From positions 74,501-138,500 of the forward strand of contig JAGTTD010000008.1 of the NCBI GenBank assembly GCA_018398585.1: DNA of 64,000 nt. Direction: 5' to 3'. Positions 34,190 to 45,831 of the stretch are shown here, piece by piece. The DNA is from Simmondsia chinensis. Lineage: Eukaryota > Streptophyta > Magnoliopsida > Caryophyllales > Simmondsiaceae. Positions within the stretch are counted from its first letter, which is position 1, and each line of letters begins with the position of its first letter. A model generated the notes under the pieces. That model ran no database searches, was not told the origin of the DNA, and worked only from the letters and a program-made list of their open reading frames with translations. The position numbers and the translations under genes were made by a program.

Positions 34190-37100
34190 CTAGTTTTGTT
34201 CTCGTGCGATGCACGAAAGGTATTTATTTATTACTGTATTTTATAGCCCTGAATTTTTGCATCGAACTAATATCTTGTTTGATTAATTGTCCATAATTTT
34301 GTTAAGTTTTCATAATATTTATAGTAGTACTGTAAAAAGGTTTCAATAAAAAAATATGACAAAATATATTGCCTATTTTAAATATTTCATAGGGAATTTG
34401 TTTTTCCTTTTTTCTTTTATGAATTTTTTCTTTTATAGATTAAATACAAAAAGTCTTAAATAAATTTTTTTTTATTTTGATTCTTGGATATTTATTTTTT
34501 TCTTTCTATGGAGTAAATATAAGAAACTATCCAACTTAAGTTAATAACCAAAAAATAACCCAACTTTATTTAATCTACTGAATTGGTAATTAAGTGTGGC
34601 GTATGGTATGATGCTCCGGTTTATTTTTATTAAAAAGTTGAAGTTGGTATTTTTTCGGTTAGGTAATGAATTTGGATAATTTTTTTATAGAAAAGTTACA
34701 GCTGTGTTTGGGGAGGGTACGGGTATAAGTAGCCCCGAACTTATAATTTCATCCTTAATACCTCTAAACTATTAGTGAAAATCAATTTTATTACCCTAAT
34801 TTTTAATTTAATCAAAGATGATAGAAAGTACTAAAGAAAAATATTAACTTACCTATATAATTGCAATTAATTCAGATTTGCTCCGTCGAAAAGGATGTTG
34901 GTTCATGATGAAAATATTTTGGTCAATTGCTTCCCTGGTAATTTTTTTTTTAAAACATTAATTTCTCTTTGTAATGGCACAAATAAATCAAATACTAAAA
35001 TAAATATAATTTTTGATTGAAAAATATAAAGTAAACCATATTTTAGACTCTTCTAGAGGTATTTTTCTAACCTAAGATTCAAAAGTTTTCTAAATTGCCC
35101 ACGATGCCTCCAGTATCTCATATATCTTCAATGTTCGCCAACCTCATTTACATGTGAATCTCTCCATAATGTAACATTTAACTTGATATTTTGAGTACAT
35201 CAAGCAAAGTCGTAATAGATTAATTTTGTTATAGTACAAATACCATAAAGACCTTTCGAATTGTACCATTAATCAAAATCGAAGTGGCCCTAAACTCATA
35301 ATTTTATCCTTAATGCCTCTAAAATATTAGTGAAAATCACTCTAACTCGCCTCATTTTTAATTTAATCAAAGATGATATAAACTACTAAAGAAAAAATTA
35401 TCGTACCAATATAATTGCAATTAATTGAGATTTGCTCCATGGAAAAGGAAGTGGATTCATGATGAAAATATTTTTGTCAATTGTTCCTTGATGACCCAAA
35501 TATTTGGTTGCGAAGTATGATGCATGTATAGAATTTTGAACATTTGCTTGGTTATAAATATCAAGAAAATGATGTATATCTTTATGTGATGAACCTAAAG
35601 GGTATTGAGTCAATTTCAGTGAGAAAAATATTAGTAAACCGTAAAAGTCTTAAATAAAAAATATAACTAATGTATTTCCTATTTTAAGTCTTCAACAGAA
35701 AATTTATTTTCCCTTTTTTCTTTTGTGGATATTTTTTCTTTATGGATTAAACACAGAAAGTCTTAAATTAAAATTTTATTTATTTTTAGTTCGTGTTATT
35801 TAATAAAAAATTATACAAAATAATAGGGTAACAAAATTATTTTATTAATTTTTCTTCAAAAACCAAAAATAAGAAGGAAAAAAAGGGGGATAAAAAGGCT
35901 ATTTAAGAATAGAATTGAAAAAAGAAAAATAAGAAAAAAGAAAAAAATATAAGAAAGTATTAAAGAAATATACAATATAATTTATTATGAAAAAATATAA
36001 AGTAAACTATATTTTAGACTCTTCTAGAGGCTTTTTCCTAACCTAAGATTCAAAAATTTTTTAAATTGCCCACGATGCCTCCGGTATCTCATACATCTTC
36101 AATGTTAGCCAACCACAATTACATGTGAATCTTTCCATATTGTAATATTTAACTTGATATAGTACACCAAGCAAAGTCATAATAGATTAATTTTGTTATA
36201 GTACAAATACCATAAAGACCTCTCGAATTATACCATTAATCAAAATTAAAGTGGCCCTGAACTCATAATTTCATCCTTAATGCCTCTAAACTATTAGTAA
36301 AAATCACTCTAACTCGCCATATTTTTAATTTAATAAAAGATGGTATAAACTTTTGAAGAAAAATATTAACGTACCAATATAATTGTAATTAATTGAGATT
36401 TGCTCCATGGAAAAAGATGTGAGTTCAGGATGAAAATATTTTGTCAATTGCTTCCTTGATGACCCAAACATTTATTTGCGAAGTATGATGTATGTGTAGA
36501 ATTTTGAACATTTGCTTGGTTATAAATATCAAGAAAATAATGTATATCTTTATATGGCGAACTTAAAGGGTATTGAGTCAATTTCAGTGAGAAAACTAAT
36601 AGTATACCATAAAATTCTTAAATAAAAAATATGACTAATGTATTTCATATTTTAAGTCGTCAACAGAAAATTTATTTTCCCTATTTTCTTTTGTAGATTT
36701 TTTTTCTTTATGGATTAAATACAGAAAGTCTTAAATTAAAATTTTATTTATTTTTAGTTCATGTTATTTAATAAAAAAATATACAAAATAATTGGATGAC
36801 GAAATTATTTTATTAATTTTTCTTCGAAAACCAAAAAGAAGAAAAAAAAAAAAGGGAGCTAAAAAGGGTTTTTTTTTTTTTGGTCATTACGGGGGGGGGG
36901 GGGGGGGATGCAGAGCGTCGATGGTGGGTTGGGGGGCTGGCCTAACAGGCACCCCACCATTATGACCCACTCTCACTTGGTGATAAAAAGGGTATTTAAG
37001 AGAAGAATTGAAAAAAAAAAAGAAAAAAAAAATATAAGAAATTATTGAAAAAAATATGACTAAAAGTATTTCTTATTTTAAGTTTTGAACAGGAATTTTA

Positions 37101-37899
37101 TTTTTTGTTTTTTGACTTTTCATATCTCATCGGGTTAAGATAAATCTTTCCTTACAGTAGCGACGCGAAATGTCACATTTCATGGACTAATTATAAAAGG
37201 TCTTAAATTTGTTTATTTATTTATTGTTTTAGCGGGTAGCCACCCCGTTTGGGGAGGGTACCGGTATAAGTGGATACCTGTTCTGGCCCGCTCCATACTC
37301 GCCTAGCTTTATTTTGTATATAGTTAACCTTGAAAGTGAAAAATACGTGTTTAAATTTAATAATCCCAATTATTTATCAACGTTATAAAATAAATATTTT
37401 TTTTTAAAAACAGTATTAAATAACTAATAAGAGCGGATATAGATAATCGTTCTATATGCACATTAAGGGAGTAAGGGCCAGGTAATGATTACTGGCGGGC
37501 AATAAGGCGGGTAGGGGTACGGGTCTGTATCCGCTGGAAGTGTATGGGTATGCACTTCGTACCCTAATGCGTAAATCTTATAAATTAAAGTCAAACTTCA
37601 CATACCTCACCTGGTATAGATAATCATACCCGTCCCATTGTCATCCCTTTGATACATTGAGATATAGTTGTGCTATTTTTAGATTAATTGTTATTTTTTA
37701 ATCTACAAATAAAATACCAAAAAAGTAAAATAAGAAAAAAGGAAAAAAACAAAATAAGAAAAAGGGCAAATGTAATTAAAAAAAAAGATTGGAATTAGGA
37801 AACTTTTAATAAAAAAGGAAAATTATGAAAAAAAAGAATTGGAGATTTGGGAGCTTTTGGAGAGGGGGACAACTTCTCTATATATATATAGTATAGATA
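34190..37899 (-). mobile_element. Helitron-like unit 2 (3710 bp)
   Basis: CTAG end at 34190-34193 with hairpin CGTGCGATGCACG (34203-34215). It is near-identical to unit 3 over its whole length and holds two copies of an internal block of about 960 bp, starting near 35,025 and 35,990. Confidence 0.65.
36870..36983 (-). mobile_element. Small poly(A) retroposon with poly-C tract, inside unit 2
   Basis: On the minus strand it ends in a poly(A) run and carries a C-run (a 17-base G-run on +, 36891-36907). It is flanked by TAAAAAGGGT direct repeats. The matching copy sits at the same place in unit 3. Parent family not recognised. Confidence 0.55.
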
Positions 37900-40800
37900 C
37901 TAGTTTCGTTCCTGTGCGATACACGAAAGATATTTATTTATTACTGTATTTTATAGCCCTAAATTTTTGCGTCAAACTAATATCTTATTTGATTAATTGT
38001 CCATAATTTTGTTAAGTTTTCATAATATTCATAGTAGTAACCGTAAAAAGGTTTCAATAAAAAAATATGACAAAATATATTACCTATTTTAAGTATTTCA
38101 TAGGGAATTTATTTTTCCTTTTTTCTTTTATGAATTTTTTCTTTTATAGATTAAATACAGAAAGTCTTAAATAAATTTTTTTTTTATTTTCATTCTTGGA
38201 TATTTATTTTTTTTCTTTCTATGGAATAAACATGAGAAACTATCCAACTTGAGTTAATAACCAAAAAATAACCCAACTTTATTTAATCTACTGAATTGGT
38301 AATTAAGAGTGGCGCATGGTATGATGCTCCGGTTTATTTTTGTTGAAAAGTTGAAGTTGGGTATTTTTTCGGTTAGAAAATGAAGTTGGATAATTTTTTT
38401 ATAGAGAACTTACAGTTGTGTTTGGAGAGGGTACGGGTATAAGTGGCCCCGAACTTATAATTTCATCCTTAATATCTCTAAACTATTAGTGAAAATCAAT
38501 TTTATTACCCTAATTTTTAATTTAATCAAAGATGATACAAAGTACTAAAGAAAAATATTAACTTACCTATATAATTGCAATTAATTCAGATTTGCTCCGG
38601 GAAAAAGGATGTTGGTTCATGATGAAAACATTTTGGTCAATTGCTTCCTTGATAATTTTTTTTTAAAACATTAATTTCTCTCTGTAATGGCACAAATAAA
38701 TCAAATACTAAAATAAATATAATTTTTGATTGAACAATATAAAGTAAACCATATTTTAGACTCTTCTAGAGGCATTTTTCTAACCTAAGATTCAAAAGCT
38801 TTCTAAATTACCCACGATGCCTCCGGTATCTCATATATCTTCAATGTTCGCCAACCACATTTACATGTGAATCTCTCCATAATGTAACATTTAACTTGAT
38901 ATTTTGAGTACATCAAGCAAAGTCGTAATAGATTAAATTTGTTATAGTACAAATACCATAAAGACCTTTCGAATTGTACCATTAATCAAAATCAAAGTGG
39001 CCATGAACTCATAATTTTATCCTTAATGCCTCTAAACTATTAGTGAAAATCACTCTAACTCGTCTCATTTTTAATTTAATCAAAGATGCTATAAACTACT
39101 AAAGAAAAAATTAACGTACCAATATAATTGCAATTAATTGAGATTTGCTCCATGGAAAAGGAAGTGGGTTCATGATAAAAATATGTTTGCCAATTGTTCC
39201 TTGATGAACCAAACATTTGGTTGCGAAGTATGATGCATGTATAGAATTTTGAACATTTGCTTAGTTATAAATATCAAAAAAATGATGTATATCTTTATGT
39301 GGTGAACCTAAAGAGTATTTAGTCAATTTCAGTGAAAAAACTATTAGTATACCGTAAAAGTCTTAAAGAAAAATATAACTAATGTATTTCCTATTTTAAG
39401 TCTTCAACAGAAAATTTATTTTTCCTTTTTTCTTTTGTGGATATTTTTTCTTTATGGATTAAACACATAAAGTCTTAAATTAAAATTTTATTTATTTTTA
39501 GTTCGTGTTATTTAATAAAAAATTATACAAAATAATAGGATAATAAAATTATTTTATTAATTTTTCTTCAAAAACCAAAAATAAGAAGAAAAAAAAGGGA
39601 GATAAAAAGGGTATTTAAGAATAGAATTGAAAAAAAAAAATAAAAATAAATAAAAAATATAAGAAAGTATTAAAGAAATATACAATATAATTTATTATGA
39701 AAAAATATAAAGTAAATCATATTTTAGACTCTTCTAGAGGCCTTTTTCGAACCTAAGATTCAAAAATTTTCTAAATTGCCCACGATGCTTCCGGTATCTC
39801 ATACATCTTTAATGTTCGCCAACCACAATTACATGTGAATCTCTCCATATTGTAACATTTAACTTGATATAGTACACCAAGCAAAGTCATAATAGATTAA
39901 TTTTGTTATAATACAAATACCATAAAGACCTCTCGAATTATACCATTAATCAAAATTAAAGTGGCCCTGAACTCATAATTTCATCCTTAATGCCTCTAAA
40001 CTATTAGTGAAAATCACTCTAACTCGCTTCATTTTTAATTTAATAAAAGATGGTATAAACTTTTAAAGAAAAATATTACCGTACCAATATAATTGTAATT
40101 AATTGAGATTTGCTCTATGGAAAATGATGTGGGTTCAGGATGAAAATATTTTGTCAATTGCTTCCTTGATGACCCAAACATTTGTTTGCGAAGTATGACG
40201 CATGTGTAGAATTTTGAACATTTGCTTGGTTATAAATATCAAGAAAATGATGTATATCTTTATATGGCGAACTTAAAGGGTATTGAGTCAATTTCAGTGA
40301 GAAAACTAATAGTATACCATAAAATTCTTAAATAAAAAATATGACTATTGTATTTCATATTTTAAGTCGTCAACAGGAAATTTATTTTCCCTATTTTCTT
40401 TTGTGGATTTTTTTTCTTTATGGATTAAATACAGAAAGTCTTAAATTAAAATTTTATTTATTTTATTTATTTTTAGTTCATGTTATTTAATAAAAAAATA
40501 TACAAAATAATTGGGTGATGAAATTATTTTATTAATTTTTCTTCGAAAACCAAAAAGAAGAAAAAAGGGAGATAAAAATGGTTTTTTTTTTTGGTCATTA
40601 CGGGGGGGGGGGGGGGGGGGATGCCGAGCGTCGATAGTGGGTTGGGGGGCTGGCCTAACAGGCACCCCACCATTATGACCCACCCTCACTTGGTGATAAA
40701 AAGGGTATTTAAGTGTAGAATTAAAAAAAGAAAAAAAAAGAAAAATATAAGAAAGTATTAAAAAAAATATGACTAAAAGTATTTCCTATTTTAAGTTTTG

Positions 40801-41611
40801 AACAGGAATTTTATTTTTCATTTTTTAACTTTTCATATCTCATTGGGTTAAGATAAATCCTTCCTTGCAGTAGCCACACGAAATGTCGCATTTCATGGAC
40901 TAATTATAAAAGGTTTTAAATTTGTTTATTTATTTATTATTTTAGCGGGTAGCCACCCCATTTGGGGAGGGTACCGGTATAAGTGGATACCTGTCCTGGC
41001 CCGCTCCATACTCGCCTATCTTTATTTTGTATATAGTTAACCTTGAAAGTGAAAAATACGTGTTTAAATTTAATAATCCCAATTATTTATCAATGTTATA
41101 AAATAAATATTTTTTTTAAAAAACAGTATTAAATAACTAATAAGAGCGGATATAGATAATCGTTCTATATGCACATTAAGTAAGTAAGGGCCAGGTAATG
41201 ATTACTCGCGGGCAATGAGGCAGGTAGGGGTCCGGGTCTGTATCCGCTGGGAGTGTATGGGTATGCACTTCGTACCATAATGCATAAATCTTATAAATTA
41301 AAGTCAAACTTCACATACCTCACCGGGAATAGATAATCATAACCGTCCCGTTGTCATCCCTTTGATACGTTGAGATATAGTTGTACTATTTTTAGATTAA
41401 TTGTTATTTTTTAATCTACAAATAAATACTAAAAAAGTAAAATAAGAAAAAAAAGGAAAAAAATAAAATAAGAAAAAGGGCAAATGTAATTAAAAAAAAA
41501 GATTGGGATTATGAAACTTTTAAGAAAAAAGGAAAATTATGAAAAAAAAGAATTGGAGATTTGGGGGCTTTTGGGGAGGGGGACAACTTCTCTATATATA
41601 TATATTATAGA
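37900..41611 (-). mobile_element. Helitron-like unit 3 (3712 bp), twin of unit 2
   Basis: CTAG at 37900-37903, then CCTGTGCGATACACG. It is collinear with unit 2 throughout, including the internal duplication (about 38,740 and 39,705) and the small poly(A) insertion. Confidence 0.65.
40583..40694 (-). mobile_element. Small poly(A) retroposon inside unit 3
   Basis: It corresponds to the insertion in unit 2. The G-run is 19 bases (40602-40620). Flanking repeats GATAAAAATGGT and GATAAAAAGGGT look like a 12-bp target duplication. Confidence 0.55.
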
Positions 41612-44600
41612 CTAGGTTCATTTCCGTGTGATGCACGGACGGTATTTATTAGTCACTTTTTTTTTATATCCGTGATTTTTTGCATCGAACTAACATCTTA
41701 TTTGATCTGCTGTCTATAATTTTGTTCAATTTACATAATTCACATAGTAGTAACTGTAAACATTTTAACAAAAAATAAGACAAACTATATTTTCTATTTT
41801 AAATCTTTCACAGGGACTTTATTTGTTCTTTTTTTTTACAAATTTTTTTTTATGAATTAAATACAAAAAGTCTTAAATTAAAAATTTATTATTATTATTA
41901 TTATTTTTTGGTTATAGGAAGTTTACTTGATTTTCTTTTATGGACTAAATACAAAACGTGTTATTTCAAAATTGTTGAACGTGTAACCGGTACCCTATTT
42001 TCGGATTACATAAGAGAAGTACTAAAATAATAATATATTGCCCTAATATTTTTATTATTATTTTCGGTTCTTAGGGGCCTTTTTTAGAACCTTTTTTATT
42101 TTTGTATAGATTAAATACTAAAAGTCTTAAATTAAAAATATGTTTTCCTTTTTAATTTTTGGAACTTTAATTAATTAAGTTTTTTCGTACCTTAGTTTTG
42201 TTGTATAATGCGTAAATCTTATAAACCAAAGTCAAAATTATATACCTCACAGAGTTAAAATAAATCCTTTCTTGTAGTAGGCACGCAAAATGTCGCACTT
42301 CGTGGACTAAATATGAAAACTCTTTATTTTTTTTTGAGTTGTAGGAGGTCTAACCCGCGCCCTGTTCTTGGATTACATAAGAAAAGTCTAAAATAAAAAA
42401 TGTACTACTTTATGCACGAATATACGTTTGGCACAATGCGTTAGGGTTTTTTATCAAAATAACCCAACTATAACTTTTCTAACTCAAAAATAATCAAACT
42501 CAAATAATTTAATTTTAAAAGATATTGAAATGGTGGTTCAGTCTGGCGCATGGAAAAATGCTCTGGTTTATTTTGATAAAAAAGCTGGTGGTGGGTAATT
42601 TTTTGACTAAGAGATATTGGGATGACAATAGGCTCAACCTGATAGGAGCGGGTATAGATAACTGTTCTGTACGCACATCAAAGAGGTACGGGGTGGATAA
42701 TGGATACTCACAGGTAATGAGGCGGGTAGGGGTACGGGTCAGTCACTGGTGGGGCGGGTACGGGTATGCAATTCATACCCATGGCGGGCCATGGGCTGCG
42801 TACCGGAATAGGATTTGGGTGGCGGGTGAGGTTATTTTTGTTGTGTAGTACGTAGATCTTATAAACTAAAGTCAAACGGGGTGGGTACGGGTATAAATGG
42901 TGACCCGTCCCGCCGTGCTCCATACCCACCCCGCCTGGCCTCATACCCATCATACCCGACTCATTTTGTACATAGTTAACCTTGAAATTTAAAAAATAGG
43001 GGTTTAAATTTAATAATCCAAATTATTTATCAATGTTAAAAAAAATTTGTTTTTAAAAATAGTATTAAACAAATAATATGAGCGGGTATAGATAATCATT
43101 TTGTACGTACATTAGGATAATGAAGTGGTTACGGGTATAGGATTTGGGTGGCGGGTACTGGTATGGAGAAGGCACCCAGCACCCGCCTTGGCCCATTGCC
43201 ATCCATTGAGATATAGTTGAGATACTTTTATATTAATTGTTGTTGGGTATACACTTCATACAGGTGGCGGGTAATGGAGCGGGTACGGGTATAAGATTTG
43301 GGTGGCGGTTACGTTTAGTTTATTGTCTAATGCGTAGATCTTATAAATCAAATTGAAACAGGGCGGCTTGGGTATAAATGGGGACCAGCCTAGCCACGCT
43401 TCATACTTGCCCCGCCTCACCCCGTACCCATCGTAATCGGTTAATTTTGTATATAGTTAACCTTGAAATAAAAAAAATATGTGATTAATTCAAGAATCAA
43501 AATTAAGGATTATGTTTTAATGAATTAAGTTTTGTTGTATCTTAGTTTTATTATTGAATACGTAGATTTTATAAACTAAAATCAAACTTTACACACCTCG
43601 TACCCACCATACGCGTTTTATTTTGTACATAGTTAACCTTTAAATTAAGAAATAAGTGTTTAAATTTAATAATCCAAAATCTTTATCAATATTATAAAAG
43701 AAATAATTTGTTTTTAAAAATAGTATTAAATAACTAATAGGAGTGGATATAGATAATCGTTCTGTACACATATTAAGGAAGCACAGGGCAGGTAATGGAT
43801 ATCCGCTAGTAATGAGGCGGGTAGGGGTAGGGCCTGTAACTGCCGGGGTGGTGTCACGAACCTAAACCCGTGACTTGAATAATTTTTGGAGATAGAGAGA
43901 GGGAGAGAGAAGTAGAAAATTTAGAAGAGAATTAGAGATAAGTTAGAGGAAGAGAAGAGAATTGTATTAGAAGTGAGAAGTAGAGAATTAAGAAAAGAGT
44001 TAGAGGAAGAAAAGAAGTTAGAAATTAGAGGTTAGAGGAGGAGGAGAAGTTAGAGAAAGGAAAGAGAAATTTAAAAGTAGAGAGGGGAGAAATGAGGGAA
44101 CAGCTAGAGAGCAAGAAAAAGGGGGAGATAATTTGAATTTTTTCACTTCATTTCTTCATGCCCAAAATACAAGATTCAAGTGGTATTTATAGAAGTTGAG
44201 GGAGGCTCCCTACTAACCCTTCCCTCCTAATTACAATTCAAATTTAAAACTTAAACTAATTTAAACTAAACCCTTTGCCTCCTAAACACCCCCCCAACCG
44301 GCTCCCTCCTAAACCCATTTCAAATTCAAAATTTAAACTAATTAATTTTATAATATTTTTTATTACATAGCCGATACAAAAATAATAAAAGCAAAAAATA
44401 GCCGTTTGGCTCTTTGGCTTGTTAGAGTCACGGCTAGGGTCGTGACAGGTGGGTAAGGATATGCACTTCATACCCATGGCCGGTAATGGGCTGAGTACAG
44501 GTATAGGCTTTGGGTGGCGAGTGCAGTTAGTTTTGTTGTCTAGTGTGTAGATCTTATAAACCAAAGTCAAACGGGCCAGGTATGGGTATAAGCGGGGAGC

Positions 44601-45831
44601 CGCCCTGCGACGCTCCATACCCGGCCCATCCAACTTCATACCCACCATACCCTGTTGATTTTGTGGCAATGAGGCGGTTGAAACCCTCTACTCGTGGGTA
44701 GGCGCCCCGTTTGGGACGAGTACAGGTATAAGTGGAGACCTGCCTTGCTCTGCTCCATAACCACTTCGCCTCACCTCATACCTACCTTACGCGCTTTATT
44801 TTATACATAGTTAACTTCAAATTAAAAAATATGTATTTAAATTTAATAATCTAAATTATTTATCAATGTTATAAAAGAGATAATTTGTTTTTAAAATAGT
44901 ATTAAATAACTAATAGGAGTGGGTATAGATAATCTCATTTACCAATGGTTAATAAAATAATTTATTTTGTAAAGTAGTATTAAATAACTAATATGAGCAG
45001 GTATAGATAATTATTTTATACGCACATTAGGGCAATGGGGTAGGTACGGATATAGGATTTGGGTGGCAGGTGCGGATGTGGAGGAGGCACCCCGTACCCG
45101 ACTTGCCCCACCCCACCCCATTACCCTCCCTTTGATACGTTGAGACATAGTTCGATTACTTTTAGATTAATTATTGTTGGGTATCCACTTCATACCCGTG
45201 ACAGGTAATGGGGTGGGTATGGGTGCAGGATTCGGGTGGTGGGTACCGTTAGTTATGTTGTCTAATGCTTAAATCTTATAAACCAAAGTTAAAGAGGGCA
45301 GGCTCGGGTATAAGTGAGGACCCACCCAGCCATGCTCCATACTCGCCCCGGCCCACCTCATGCCCACCAATAGTTCATTTTGTATATAGTTAATTCTAAA
45401 GTTAAAAAATATGCCTTTGAATTCAATAATCCAAATTATTTACTAATGTTATACGCACATTAGAGTAATGGGGCAGGTATATAGGAGGCACGCCATACCC
45501 ACCCGCTCCATTGCCATCCCTTTGATAAGTTGAGATATAGTTGGGCTACATTTAGATTAATTATTATTGTTTAATTTACAAATAAATAACAATTGTTGAT
45601 GTTTAATATACAAATTAATTAGGTGATCAAAAAAAAAAATTTAAGAAAAAAGGTAAATATGTAAGAATTAGGATTGAAAAAGAATTAAGGAAAAAGAAAA
45701 AAAATTAAAGAAAAAGGGATTATGTGAAAAAGGTAATTAAAGAAAAAGGAAAAATCTCAAAATTTAGTATTTGGGGTGGGAAGGGTTTTTAGGGGGGGTA
45801 GAACTTCTCTATATGTATATAGATAGATAGA
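41612..45831 (-). mobile_element. Helitron-like unit 4 (about 4.2 kb), with GGGTAC-rich modules and a nested solo LTR
   Basis: CTAG at 41612-41615, hairpin CCGTGTGATGCACGG. The interior has several degenerate modules rich in GCGGGTACGGGTAT and its complement (42,610-43,450 and 43,740-45,400), which account for its higher GC content. Without the solo LTR the unit is about 3.6 kb. Confidence 0.6.
43852..44447. mobile_element. Solo LTR (596 bp)
   Basis: It starts TGTCACGAACC and ends GGGTCGTGACA, so it has TG...CA ends within a short terminal inverted repeat. Both sides carry the 5-bp direct repeat GGTGG (43847-43851 and 44448-44452). A purine-rich stretch fills 43,895-44,110. No internal retrotransposon sequence remains. 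The TGTCACGA start is common in plant Gypsy-type LTRs. Confidence 0.85.

Noticed and set aside
35398..35613. 71-residue minus-strand frame in unit 2 as a captured gene fragment
   Set aside because: It is not recognisable and the corresponding stretch in the other copies carries stops. No splice-like structure was seen.
40483..40689. Proline-rich open frame in unit 3
   Set aside because: It is produced by the G-run and flanking repeats of the small retroposon.
42525..42848. 107-residue open frame
   Set aside because: Its composition comes from the GGGTAC modules.
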